Counted from the stretch's first letter, positions 43,048-50,933 are shown. The stretch: 64,000 bases of DNA from TM7 phylum sp. oral taxon 349 (GCA_018127705.1 CP072328.1:806001-870000); one strand, 5' to 3'. Numbers and translations are program-made. Notes: generated by a model from the letters alone, not told the origin.

Positions 43048-43491
43048 TTATCGATCGCTTTCTTCAGGATGGCTGCCAATGGTGTCAACTCTAGCTTCTA
43101 GGTTACCGTTATCTGTTCGGCATACCGTTACGTTAACAGGAGCATCCTCATTGACAGACCCACCGTGCGCTTCATTGAGCCTTGCTTGCTGCGCTTGAGC
43201 GTCATACTGAACAGCAGTTGTGCGTTCTTTGCCATCTTCTTCGTTGATGCCATTTGAAAGCTTATTAATCGCATCGTTACTTTCTTTAAGCGTAGTCTGC
43301 TCTGAAACACAAGCAAGTTCTTGCTGTGGAGCATTATCGGTATTGTCTTCGTGAGACAAACTGTTAAAGCCGAATACTGCTCCTGCTGCTACCATTCCTA
43401 CAGCAATCTTAGTACGTAGACGATACCATAATGGTGCCTTGTACGTATCATTACGGTTGTTATTTGAATATTTCCTCTCTAAACTACTCAT
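43048..43491 (-). CDS. Membrane-anchored orphan extracellular protein
   Basis: 147 residues. An Arg/Asn-rich cytoplasmic N terminus is followed by one TM segment (KIAVGMVAAGAVFGFNSL) and a polar extracellular domain with two cysteines (ELACVSE and VTVCRTDN) that could form a disulphide. Not recognised. The start at 43491 (MSSLERKYS) is chosen because the frame's first codon (TTG at 43527) is the -35 box itself and the next ATG overlaps the -10; 43491 lies 7 nt after the -10. Confidence 0.65.
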   Translation of the reverse strand: MSSLERKYSNNNRNDTYKAPLWYRLRTKIAVGMVAAGAVFGFNSLSHEDNTDNAPQQELACVSEQTTLKESNDAINKLSNGINEEDGKERTTAVQYDAQAQQARLNEAHGGSVNEDAPVNVTVCRTDNGNLEARVDTIGSHPEESDR

Positions 43492-43498
43492 GGTTTTC

Positions 43499-43527
43499 AT
43501 TGTACCACGGAAAGGGGGTTTTGTCAA
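43499..43527 (-). promoter_or_regulatory. Promoter of the 43048-43491 gene
   Basis: Reverse-strand TTGACA (43522-43527), 17-nt spacer, TACAAT (43499-43504). A leaderless start is predicted. Confidence 0.8.
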
Positions 43528-43671
43528 GTAGGTATATTCGAGGGTACTTTAACCCAACCCAAAACAACCAACACCCTCCAAACCTGCACCCATACAACAC
43601 CTCAAGTATATCTACCTGCCCTTTCTTAAGTGCTAAACGTTTATTGTTCGTCTGCTTATCTATTTGCTTAC

Positions 43672-43935
43672 TCATCCATCCACCCATCCATTCATTCATT
43701 CACTAACTAGCTTAACTTAACTTAATTTAATTTAATTAATTCTCTTAATTCTCTTAATTCTCTCTACCTCTCTATAAGTAGTTCTTTAACAACTCCTATA
43801 CTCCTATACTCCTAACTCCTAACTCCTAACTCCTAACTCTCTATAGCTCTTTAATGATATTCTCTATAGTTCTATAGTTCTATAGTTCTATAGTTCTATA
43901 GTTCTATAACTCTATAACTCTATAACTCCCATAGT
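43672..43935. repeat. Cluster of at least six different microsatellites
   Basis: A 260-base stretch is built from successive short tandem repeats: CATC/CATT (43672-43701), CTTAA/TTTAA (43711-43741), TCTCTTAAT x3 (about 43740-43763), ACTCCTAT then ACTCCTA x5 (about 43794-43839), TTCTATAG x5 (about 43868-43908) and CTCTATAA x3 (about 43909-43927). Each array drifts into the next. No credible coding frame crosses it. Confidence 0.9.
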
Positions 43936-44056
43936 TTCATAGTTCCATAATCCCATATAATTCTTCCTCATAATTCTTACCATAATTCTCCTCTATATAT
44001 TTATATATAAAAGAAGAGAAAAAAGAATAAAAGATAACAGAGGTAAAATAAACAAG

Positions 44057-44084
44057 AAATACCGGATATCGATATCCGGTATTT
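44057..44084. terminator. Perfect 28-bp palindrome, probable terminator
   Basis: AAATACCGGATATC is followed directly by its complement (44057-44070 and 44071-44084), with A-rich and T-rich flanks. It may act as a bidirectional terminator or be a cruciform-forming site. Nothing else gene-like was seen between 43492 and 44437. Confidence 0.6.
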
Positions 44085-44227
44085 TTAGGTTGAGAGAATA
44101 GCTAAAAGAATAGCCAAAAGACTATTAGATACTTGTAGGTAAGAGTAAGGAATAGTAATACCCACCACTCGTCACTCACTACCTATCACCCACTCCGAAG
44201 CTTTCATTGTTATTCTGATAGTGATAG

Positions 44228-44278
44228 TACTATTACTATTACTATTACTATTACTATTACTATTACTATTACTATTAC
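44228..44278. repeat. Hexanucleotide microsatellite (TACTAT)8.5
   Basis: An uninterrupted run of 8.5 TACTAT units (51 nt) lies 160 nt downstream of the 44438-45466 gene. Each unit resembles a -10 promoter hexamer on the plus strand. Confidence 0.95.
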
Positions 44279-44437
44279 TCTAACGTCAGCGAAGATAATC
44301 TAAGGCTGGCCTTATGTTTTGTTAACAGTACATAAGGTATTAGCTGTTTATGCCGAGCTTCGCTCGTCGGTATACCTTGCTAAACGAGACATGCTGGGGC
44401 TAACGAGACGGGAGACTAGAACCAAAAGTTACTATTG

Positions 44438-45466
44438 CTACCACCCTACCTCAGAAGAAGATGCCGTGGCATGACCTTTAGCTGAGTCAATGCTAGCCTT
44501 TGCCCCAGCTTTTGCAGCTCTCATCAAATCAACAGGCAAACCGCCCATCGCTAACCGCGCAATCCCTTTCACTAGCCTACGCTTGCTTGCTATTGTACGC
44601 TGCTCAGTATCTATGCCGTAACGACTTGCAAGCTCCCTTACAAAGGCACTACCACCAGTACGAAGTGCGTCACCAGCCGCTGCAGTACCGCGATTTGCCA
44701 GCTGCCCCCGACTCTCATAAATGCTTTGTGCACTATATCCTCTTGCTGCTTGCGAAATCCCTCCAACAGCATCAATCATGTTACCTACAGCAGCCGCAGT
44801 ACCACTGTGTCTTTCTACAAATCGAAATGCTCCACTTTCACGAATAGATCCCATTCTACCGGCAGCTCCATGAGCAGTATTTGCGACTCCGTCTAGAGCA
44901 CTCGCAGCCCTTGCCGCAAACCCACCATTTGACTCGGCTGAATCTTGCTGCCACATAGAACTACTAGGCAATGCATTCTCCCACGCAGTAGACGGAGTAG
45001 CCTCAGGCTGACGAGTAAAAGATTGTGCGCTTACATAATTTTGCTCTGTTCTATCACGGCTGCCAAACATATTAGCTAACCGATTAGCAGCACTACCAAG
45101 CGCTCGCTGAAGCTTGTTTCTTATTGATTCACCACGCTCGGGGGTCGTAGCAAACCCCTCCTGGGATGATCCCCATGAAGCAGACGATTCAGTCCTACCT
45201 TGCGGTGACCCAAATCCAAAAGAAGCTGTCCGATCTATCGCCGATGATTGCGGAGTGTTGTTAAACCCGCTTCCCCATGACGCAGCCGGCTCTTGACTAA
45301 ATGACGGAAACGATCCGCCTTGTTCGGGCTGCCCAGCTCTACCAGTTCCAAAAGCATTTGGAATGCCGTCAAAGCGAACTCCTGAATAAGCCGCCAATAT
45401 CCGCTCCGCGTCCGCCGTTGCGCCCGACTCTCCAGCAGTAGGCAGAGGTTGATTAAACTTTCTCAT
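44438..45466 (-). CDS. Orphan Ser/Gly/Gln-rich protein with helical C-terminal half
   Basis: 342 residues, not recognised. Residues 1-105 and 140-175 are disordered, rich in Ser, Gly, Phe and Trp, with repeats of the form ASWGS(G/S) and FGFGSP. Residues 108-135 and 185-340 are Ala-rich amphipathic helices (RAASALDGVANTAHGAAGR). No signal peptide. Such composition is seen in condensate-forming or surface proteins, but no function can be assigned. The only Shine-Dalgarno-like stretch lies far upstream of the ATG. Confidence 0.6.
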   Translation of the reverse strand: MRKFNQPLPTAGESGATADAERILAAYSGVRFDGIPNAFGTGRAGQPEQGGSFPSFSQEPAASWGSGFNNTPQSSAIDRTASFGFGSPQGRTESSASWGSSQEGFATTPERGESIRNKLQRALGSAANRLANMFGSRDRTEQNYVSAQSFTRQPEATPSTAWENALPSSSMWQQDSAESNGGFAARAASALDGVANTAHGAAGRMGSIRESGAFRFVERHSGTAAAVGNMIDAVGGISQAARGYSAQSIYESRGQLANRGTAAAGDALRTGGSAFVRELASRYGIDTEQRTIASKRRLVKGIARLAMGGLPVDLMRAAKAGAKASIDSAKGHATASSSEVGW

Positions 45467-45520
45467 AGTAGTTATAAAAGACCTTTTCTTATGTTTGTTT
45501 TGCTAAATTGTTATGACTGT

Positions 45521-45549
45521 ATGTTAGCAGATTATTGTTCAATTGTCAA
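45521..45549 (-). promoter_or_regulatory. Promoter of the 44438-45466 gene
   Basis: Reverse-strand TTGACA (45544-45549), 17-nt spacer, TAACAT (45521-45526). Confidence 0.65.
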
Positions 45550-45734
45550 TATAATTACTAAATGTGTGAGCTACTTAAATTGCTACTGAGAGGAAGCAGA
45601 TGGGTAGGGTAAAGTAGGGTTGAACCTAATTAAATTAAATAAGGTTAACCTCCCGGAAACTAACTTCCCTAGTATCACAGTAAGATATACGTTACAGTGT
45701 GAGTAATGAAATATGATGAAGATGGAGGAGAGTG

Positions 45735-46448
45735 ATGAGGTGCGGAGAAGGACTTCACTCAGCGCAGATCAAGATTCTGCGGGAGCTGCTATTTATGCCA
45801 GCAGCACGCTTCGCGGAGCTGCAAAAAGCCAGTGGACTAGAAAGTGATCATGTAAAATTTCACATCAAACAACTAGTCAAACTAGGCTATATCAACAAAA
45901 TTGGTAATGCATACCAACTCAGCGTAATAGGCAAAGAATACGCTAACAAACTTGATACCGATGCCGGCGTGATTGAACGGCAGCCGAAAGTTGCCGTACT
46001 GCTTGTAGTTGAACAGTATAATCCCAAAACGCATATGGTAGAATATCTATTACAGAAACGACTGAAACACCCCTACTTCGGCTTTTGGGGCGCGCCAACC
46101 GGCAAGGTACGTTGGGGCGAAACACTGCTAGACGCTGCTACGCGCGAGCTAAAAGAAGAAACTGGACTAACTGGTACATTTGAATATCGCGGTATATACC
46201 ATGAACGCGTACGCCATCAAGAGACAGGCGAAATCATTGAAGATAAATTATTCCAGCTAATGTTCTGCGATCGGTTTAGCGGTAAATTGCAAGTTGAATT
46301 TGATGGCGGACATAACGCATGGCGTACGCTTGAAGATATGATGTTAGAACCGAAAAAGTATAAAGGTTTTGAAACCGAAATAGCAGCATGCTTAAACAGC
46401 ATACCGCTTACCGAGCGTATATATAACTATAGCGACAGCGAATTCTAA
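45735..46448 (+). CDS. Winged-helix NUDIX protein
   Basis: 237 residues. The N-terminal winged helix (about 5-72: [40 protein letters not shown]) is fused to a NUDIX domain with the box [20 protein letters not shown] followed by TGL. Similar fusions (NrtR-like, though with the domains in the reverse order) sense a nucleotide metabolite and control transcription, so this may be a regulator rather than a housekeeping hydrolase. GGAGGAG lies 4 nt before the ATG at 45735. A GTG 3 nt earlier is also possible. Confidence 0.85.
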   Translation: MRCGEGLHSAQIKILRELLFMPAARFAELQKASGLESDHVKFHIKQLVKLGYINKIGNAYQLSVIGKEYANKLDTDAGVIERQPKVAVLLVVEQYNPKTHMVEYLLQKRLKHPYFGFWGAPTGKVRWGETLLDAATRELKEETGLTGTFEYRGIYHERVRHQETGEIIEDKLFQLMFCDRFSGKLQVEFDGGHNAWRTLEDMMLEPKKYKGFETEIAACLNSIPLTERIYNYSDSEF

Positions 46449-46472
46449 TCCATAAAAGCCTACAAAGGAAAT

Positions 46473-46495
46473 ACCCCGCACTGGCTGTGCGGGGT
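46473..46495 (+). terminator. Hairpin 1 / terminator of the wHTH-NUDIX gene
   Basis: The 9-bp stem ACCCCGCAC / GTGCGGGGT (46473-46495) lies 25 nt after the stop at 46448. It has no clear T-run. Confidence 0.6.
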
Positions 46496-46498
46496 GGT

Positions 46499-46605
46499 GC
46501 GACAAAAATCTCAGAGAAGATTATTTGTCGCGGGGGGCTACCCGCTCAAGAACGAGCGGGTAACCCCGTTCCCCGAAGAGTGGTAAAGACTACCACTCCT
46601 CGGGG
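46499..46605. ncRNA. Three tandem hairpins overlapping the end of a small gene
   Basis: Three further hairpins follow in close order. 46499-46531: stem GCGACAAA + AATCT, one bulge. 46534-46567: stem GGGG + TACCCGCTC, 6-nt loop. 46571-46605: stem CCCCGA + GAGTGGTA, one mismatch, 5-nt loop. The last contains the stop codon of the small minus-strand gene at 46590. None has a T-run, so they are not standard terminators. They look like a structured RNA element, or a 3' end that protects an mRNA. Confidence 0.6.
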
Positions 46606-46736
46606 GTTACGTCCTTTTCATCTTCATCGTCATACGTATACAACATATACGTATACTCTTCTACCGTACAAGCAAAGAGTTTCTCCGCCAGATAGACGAC
46701 GAAAGCGACTACGATGATAATTACAAGGATATCCAT
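46590..46736 (-). CDS. Small single-pass membrane protein (48 aa)
   Basis: A 48-codon frame has one hydrophobic helix at residues 3-17 (ILVIIIVVAFVVYLA) and a highly acidic, tyrosine-rich tail (EEYTYMLYTYDDEDEKD) ending VTPEEW. AAAGGGGA lies 7-8 nt before the ATG. A TTGACT-18-TATAAT promoter precedes a leader of about 113 nt with three hairpins, and the stop codon lies inside another hairpin. The architecture (promoter, structured leader, Shine-Dalgarno, short membrane peptide, structured 3' end) is convincing for a real gene. Function unknown; holin-like, toxin-like or stress-sensing peptides are alternatives. Confidence 0.65.
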   Translation of the reverse strand: MDILVIIIVVAFVVYLAEKLFACTVEEYTYMLYTYDDEDEKDVTPEEW

Positions 46737-46756
46737 CGGACATCCCCTTTCTTTTT

Positions 46757-46845
46757 GAGATACCAACTTTTGGTACCTCAGGCTCTCGGGAGCATCTGGC
46801 TCAACCGAGAGATGTGCTTAAGAGATGGTTGCGCCATCACTTAAG
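46757..46845 (-). promoter_or_regulatory. Structured leader with three hairpins
   Basis: Upstream of the small gene three hairpins fill the leader. 46757-46779: stem GAG + TACCAA, 3-nt loop. 46783-46811: stem CTCTCGG + GAGC with a 2-nt bulge. 46817-46845: stem CTTAAG + GATGG with an A/A mismatch. The predicted transcript start is about 4 nt before the third. The leader could be a riboswitch-like or protein-binding control element. Confidence 0.55.
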
Positions 46846-46855
46846 ACTGGTTTAT

Positions 46856-46885
46856 ATTATAATAGCACGTTTATGGATAAGTCAA
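46856..46885 (-). promoter_or_regulatory. Promoter of the structured small-gene unit
   Basis: Reverse-strand TTGACT (46880-46885), 18-nt spacer, TATAAT (46856-46861). Confidence 0.75.
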
Positions 46886-46900
46886 TACATTGTATGCGTC

Positions 46901-47045
46901 GGTACATTAAACTAAAACGAAACACCCCATTAAAATTAGAGTGTGTATGTAAACAGCTAATTAATGAAAGGATGTCCCGTATGTCTACCATATCAAAGTT
47001 AACATTGAGAAACATTAGTGGTCAGAGCAGCAAAGACAGGTTCCT
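46901..47045 (+). mobile_element. IS1595-type left-end relic
   Basis: The 145 bases from GGTACATTAAACTAAAACGA can be aligned by eye with the left end of the older IS1595-type copy at 2372: similar end sequence, then CATTAAAATTAGAGTG against CATAAACTTAGGAGTG, then GAAAGGA-TGT and an ATG with TCTACCATA-CAAAG. The frame stops after 23 codons and no transposase core follows. Bases 47046-47110 show nothing further. Confidence 0.5.
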
Positions 47046-47110
47046 CGCTTAGCAGCCCAGCCCCTCCGGCAACTTGGCGCCCCACTGGGATATTCTCAGG
47101 AAGCAGGATG

Positions 47111-47494
47111 TTACGGTTGGGAGTTTAGGGCGGATTGCGACCTTGCATCAAACAATATCGCGTGCGATTGACGGTAAAACTGCTCCACCTCGGACAAAGC
47201 GTCCGCCTCATCGCCAATTTCTCGCCAGTTAGCATCTGTCTTTACGAAGAATTTTCTATTCGCCGCATCGCAAAGAAACCGCGTGCCGCCAGGATGCATA
47301 CATATTTGTACAACTTCCTCATGTACATCAATTTGTAAACACGCAGAAATTATGTGTGCACCATTTTTCGCCAATAGAAGCAACTGGCTGCAGTTGATAA
47401 GTATCAATCTTTTTTTATCATGAATAACGGTACGGATATCCGGAGCCTCTGAGTCAAACACGTTGTACACTACTACTTTTTTCATACTAAACAT
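47111..47494 (-). CDS. Orphan partner of the caspase-like gene
   Basis: 127 residues (or 124 from MKKVVVYNVF), not recognised. It alternates beta strands and contains three cysteines (INCSQL, SACLQID, ICMHPGG/FLCDAAN). No signal or TM. Its ATG overlaps the stop of the 47487-49418 gene by 8 nt, so it is translated from the same mRNA. The tight coupling suggests a functional partner, such as an inhibitor or cofactor, but this is inference. Confidence 0.6.
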   Translation of the reverse strand: MFSMKKVVVYNVFDSEAPDIRTVIHDKKRLILINCSQLLLLAKNGAHIISACLQIDVHEEVVQICMHPGGTRFLCDAANRKFFVKTDANWREIGDEADALSEVEQFYRQSHAILFDARSQSALNSQP

Positions 47495-49418
47495 CCGCCT
47501 TCACTTCCGCTCTATCTCCTCGGCGAAGTGCTCGCGGGTCTATGATTTCTTCCTTACTTTCTACTATTCTTCCATCACTGGCGACAGTAATCACCGTTGC
47601 TTTTTCGCCAACATAAAATAGCTGTCCATCCTTATAATTCCTCCATATGTTTGACGGCAGCTCAGAACTGTAAACGCGAGACGTAGATCCCTCTGGCGCA
47701 TTGGCGTACATACGATCCGCAAGAACCTGCGCAGTGGAACGCCCCGTCTTTGTTTCCTTTGACCCCTGAGAGCACGACTTGAGTATAAGATGACACGATC
47801 CGTCAGTATCGGGCTTCATCGTTCTAAATAGCCTGTTGACAACGGCCTCGTCGCTTGGGTTACTCAAGTCAACATACGGATCATCAATGTGGTATTTCTT
47901 AAGATCCTCAGTCACATCTCTCATAAATAGCATGCCGTCCCCAATATGAATTCCGCCCGGCTGTCCATGTCCAGCTATTACAACAACGGACGGATGAAGA
48001 TCTCTCTTCTCAAGAAAATCAATATATCGCCCAATTTCCTCACCGTCTTCCTTAAGAGAAGAAACTTCAAATGGCATATGGTAACCATTATCCCCACCCC
48101 GGAAAAGACTTTCCGTAAGAGCAAACGATCCTATATCATCATTCAGTGCATCCTCTAGTGATACTATTATTTCTTTGTCTCTTATTTCACGCAAGGCGTC
48201 TTCATCATTGTCAATGATTTTTTCAAGCTTCTCAAGACTATCTATGCTTCGTTTACCAAAATTGACGATTCCTATTTCGTTATGAATTTTCAGTATCCTA
48301 TCTACGCCAAAGTGCGCTACCATTTTTGTAATTGTCGTCAATTCTTTCATATGATTTTCAGAATATTCTTCTACATCAGTTTCATGCTCAGTTTTCTTCA
48401 GACAACGGCCTTTCATACCTCTGTCAATATCTCGCACAAGCTCTGCCGGCAGCCCCATCTGACGCACTAATAAGTCTATTGTAAATTCATCCTGTTCACG
48501 CATGAGATTCATCTTATCCGCTATATTTTCCGGACTGCCCGTCGGATATCCTGCCAATACACGGAGTTCAGGATGCGCCATCAAGAAACGACCTATATCA
48601 GACGTGTCTTCAACGCCTCCTGTTGATTTGTTAAAGAAATCTAAAACGTTTTCGTATCCAGCAACCCTTGCGATTACCTGGGCATTCTCAACCTTAAGAT
48701 CTTGAGTTCCCTCTAAAACATTGTGTACGAACTGTTGCATTACCCTTGATTCTTCCATATCTTCAGATGAATACATCTCGTGCAACACTCCTGCCGGGAT
48801 ATTTGGTAAGAAGTCGCGAAGAGTATCGTCAAACATATCCGCAACTATAGTCATATTACCTGCGCGAAGCGACGTGGCGGCATCAGAGCAAGTATTAAGC
48901 ACCTTCGCTACATTTTTCACATCCGCCCAATCATCGCTATCAAGTTTTTTAACAGCCTCTAGTATACGATCCCTTCGCTCCGTCAGCTCCTGTATATTAT
49001 AGAAAACATACCCAGGTTCCTGCGCTTCTGCTCGTTCAGCCATCTCTAGTAACTCTTTTGTAATGCCTGCAGCATTAAGCCTGCCTTCCCTCTCGCGAAG
49101 TTCGCGCGCCACCTCATCAGTATCTACGCCAACTTGGTTTGCGGCATCAACAATAGCTTTAAAACCCTCTGGGTCGCCAGTCGCAATAGCATCTAGCTGC
49201 TCAGCCGCACTCGCCACGATACTATCCACTATTTCGTTTGTTTCTTCTGGCGTAGCGTCTAGCTCTCCAGCTACGCTATTGTATAACTTCTGATTTGCTC
49301 CACGCTCAGCCTGGACTGTTTGCTTCAGTTCATCTAACCGCTCTTGAGCTAACTCAACGTCGCCCGTTAAGAGGTTTGAGGAGGTACTAGAGCTTTCTAT
49401 TTCGTTATTGGTTTTCAT
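47487..49418 (-). CDS. Large helical protein with caspase-like (clan CD) C-terminal domain
   Basis: 643 residues. Residues 1-430 are helical and acidic without known motifs. In the C-terminal third, a beta strand leads to VVVIAGHGQPGG (His484), and about 65 residues later LILKSCSQGS (Cys549), followed by a helix with RSTAQVLADRMY. A hydrophobic strand ending in HG and a second ending in a catalytic Cys form the His/Cys dyad layout of clan CD peptidases (caspase, clostripain, C80, CHAT). No signal peptide is visible. The start at 49418 (MKTNNEIES) follows a TAAAAT box; the longer frame to 49556 crosses the divergent promoter region. Confidence 0.6.
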   Translation of the reverse strand: MKTNNEIESSSTSSNLLTGDVELAQERLDELKQTVQAERGANQKLYNSVAGELDATPEETNEIVDSIVASAAEQLDAIATGDPEGFKAIVDAANQVGVDTDEVARELREREGRLNAAGITKELLEMAERAEAQEPGYVFYNIQELTERRDRILEAVKKLDSDDWADVKNVAKVLNTCSDAATSLRAGNMTIVADMFDDTLRDFLPNIPAGVLHEMYSSEDMEESRVMQQFVHNVLEGTQDLKVENAQVIARVAGYENVLDFFNKSTGGVEDTSDIGRFLMAHPELRVLAGYPTGSPENIADKMNLMREQDEFTIDLLVRQMGLPAELVRDIDRGMKGRCLKKTEHETDVEEYSENHMKELTTITKMVAHFGVDRILKIHNEIGIVNFGKRSIDSLEKLEKIIDNDEDALREIRDKEIIVSLEDALNDDIGSFALTESLFRGGDNGYHMPFEVSSLKEDGEEIGRYIDFLEKRDLHPSVVVIAGHGQPGGIHIGDGMLFMRDVTEDLKKYHIDDPYVDLSNPSDEAVVNRLFRTMKPDTDGSCHLILKSCSQGSKETKTGRSTAQVLADRMYANAPEGSTSRVYSSELPSNIWRNYKDGQLFYVGEKATVITVASDGRIVESKEEIIDPRALRRGDRAEVKADV

Positions 49419-49431
49419 TATTCTGAACCAT

Positions 49432-49460
49432 ATTTTAGCATAAGTAGGCCGCTCATGTAA
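49432..49460 (-). promoter_or_regulatory. Promoter of the caspase-like gene
   Basis: Reverse-strand TTACAT (49455-49460), 17-nt spacer, TAAAAT (49432-49437). It almost abuts the divergent rpmE promoter. Confidence 0.5.
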
Positions 49461-49461
49461 T

Positions 49462-49490
49462 TTGCTATTTTCTTGATTTTTTGTTAGAAT
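49462..49490 (+). promoter_or_regulatory. Promoter of rpmE
   Basis: TTGCTA (49462-49467), 17-nt spacer, TAGAAT (49485-49490). The ATG follows 9 nt later, so the leader is at most a few nucleotides. Confidence 0.6.
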
Positions 49491-49499
49491 ACTAGGGTT

Positions 49500-49829
49500 A
49501 TGAAAAGCAGTATTCACCCACAAGACTATCGCCTGGTCGTATTTAGCGACGAACAAGCAGGCTTCGCGTTTTTGACTCGTTCAACAGCGCAAACAACAGA
49601 GACAATCAAGTGGAAAGATGGCAAGACCTATCCGCTTATTAAAGTTCATATTTCATCAGCTTCACACCCATTCTTTACGGGTGAAGAGAAGATCATCGAC
49701 ACTGAGGGTCGCGTCGATCGATTCAAGGCTCGCCAGGCTGCTGCTGAAGCTCGTCGCTCTCAGCTGGCAAACAAAGCAAAAAAGGCTAACGCAAGAAAAG
49801 CTGCCAAAGCTGCCAGCGACGAACAATAA
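49500..49829 (+). CDS. rpmE: 50S ribosomal protein L31, zinc-free type B
   Basis: 109 residues. The type B signature is visible: [19 protein letters not shown], the repeated SST/TT segment, [20 protein letters not shown] and [16 protein letters not shown]. It lacks the CxxC zinc cysteines of type A. A C-terminal Ala/Lys/Arg tail of about 25 residues extends beyond the usual length, as is common for ribosomal proteins of small-genome bacteria. No Shine-Dalgarno; probably leaderless. Confidence 0.93.
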   Translation: MKSSIHPQDYRLVVFSDEQAGFAFLTRSTAQTTETIKWKDGKTYPLIKVHISSASHPFFTGEEKIIDTEGRVDRFKARQAAAEARRSQLANKAKKANARKAAKAASDEQ

Positions 49830-49848
49830 TAGACCTTAAATAATAGTT

Positions 49849-49880
49849 TACCCCAGACATTTCTCTGGGGTATTTTATTT
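49849..49880 (+). terminator. Terminator of rpmE
   Basis: The stem ACCCCAG / CTGGGGT with an 8-nt loop is followed by ATTTTATTT, 21 nt after the stop. Confidence 0.9.
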
Positions 49881-50017
49881 AGTTAATCAAGACTTTGTCG
49901 GACATTCTTACATACTTCATATCATAAAAGATCAGCTTTTACGGCTAACCCCAGTATAGTGGAGCCAAGCACTGCTTTCTTCTGCCTGCTCCACTAAACC
50001 ACAGCAACTACCTTACT

Positions 50018-50668
50018 TCAGCATGAGCTACTATTATACGAATTACGATACCATGATCCACTCGTTTCTGAATCGCTCCATGCACATCCATAGCAATCCA
50101 TATTCGTCGCTCCTTGCGAAGTAGGCCTACCCGAAACGTGTCCTTGCGTTTCAAAGGTTTCAGGGTTTGTCTGAGCAAGTGCCATAGCAGCTAACCGACG
50201 GTTCAAAGCAGCCCACTGCTTACGAATGTAGGCTGTCTTAGCTTCTCGGCTCAAGCCAGCGCCTTCCCAGCTAGCCAGGTATCTTTTAATATCGTCGTTC
50301 AACACCGTTTCCTCAATATACCTCATGTCAATACCATACTCAGCAGCCTCTTCCGGATGAACCATCACGAACGAACGAGCTTCATCATACGTCATCGGCA
50401 CAACATCAGGCTTGCGTCGATCGTCCTCTACTTGCTTGCCTGCGATAATTCTTCTTGACTCTTCAGATGTTGCCTCAATTAGCCTCACAGCAACCCCCGC
50501 TAGATGCTGCTTGACTTCATCATCTTTTATTCTTCTCCCAACATTTTGATTCTCCGAAAGAGTAATGGGATAGTTCTCTTCTTCTGCACGATGCAGTTTG
50601 CGGTGTTTACATGCAACCTCCGCATCTTCTTCAGGACTTGTCATCTTAACTTCACGTTCTATATACAT
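50018..50668 (-). CDS. Orphan soluble protein with Cys/Ser/Tyr-rich tail
   Basis: 216 residues, not recognised. It is charged and helical through about residue 170 (EESRRIIAGKQVEDDRRKPD, MTYDEARSFVMVHPEEAAEY). It ends in a tail rich in Ser, Tyr, Asn and Cys (MDCYGCAWSDSE to NSYNSSSC). No signal or TM. AGGAG lies 8 nt before the ATG. Its promoter (TTGAAT-17-TATAGT) ends exactly at the MITE target duplication. Confidence 0.6.
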   Translation of the reverse strand: MYIEREVKMTSPEEDAEVACKHRKLHRAEEENYPITLSENQNVGRRIKDDEVKQHLAGVAVRLIEATSEESRRIIAGKQVEDDRRKPDVVPMTYDEARSFVMVHPEEAAEYGIDMRYIEETVLNDDIKRYLASWEGAGLSREAKTAYIRKQWAALNRRLAAMALAQTNPETFETQGHVSGRPTSQGATNMDCYGCAWSDSETSGSWYRNSYNSSSC

Positions 50669-50707
50669 CTCTCATGCTCCTTTGGCATTTAAATTTAACA
50701 GCGTTTT

Positions 50708-50736
50708 ACTATATCACTTATAGATCAATGATTCAA
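50708..50736 (-). promoter_or_regulatory. Promoter of the 50018-50668 gene
   Basis: Reverse-strand TTGAAT (50731-50736), 17-nt spacer, TATAGT (50708-50713). The -35 box overlaps the left target duplication of the MITE at 50739. Confidence 0.6.
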
Positions 50737-50738
50737 TA

Positions 50739-50933
50739 CTTGAGTTTCCGCAAATTTTCATGCGTCCCTAATATCGCCTATATCTAAACAAATAAATCCT
50801 TAAAAACGCCAAAATATATAAGGAATCCTTTTCTTTTTTTTATGTTGAATTGCAATATCAACATAAAAATCATTGAATTGATTCTTATAATGAATAGCAT
50901 TCACACTTTTATTGCAGCTTGCGGAAACTCAAG
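50739..50933. mobile_element. 195-bp MITE with perfect terminal repeats and 7-bp target duplication
   Basis: CTTGAGTTTCCGCAA at 50739-50753 is repeated as its exact complement at 50919-50933. TTCAATA directly flanks both sides (50732-50738 and 50934-50940). The AT-rich interior has an 8-bp hairpin (TATGTTGA / TCAACATA, about 50841-50866) and no reading frame. These are the defining features of a non-autonomous miniature inverted-repeat element. No transposase with these ends is in the window. The rest of the gap (50941-51237) shows nothing recognisable. Confidence 0.88.

Noticed and set aside
43431-43706. 91- and 71-codon open frames across the microsatellite region
   Set aside because: They run through tandem repeats and overlap the promoter of the 43048-43491 gene; no start signals or protein-like composition.
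43672-44278. CRISPR array
   Set aside because: The repeats are 4-9 nt units without spacers, and no cas genes are in the window.
49950-49995. tRNA-like foldback (AGTGGAGC / GCTCCACT)
   Set aside because: There is only one stem, no T-loop consensus, no anticodon arm. No tRNA was found anywhere in the window by eye.
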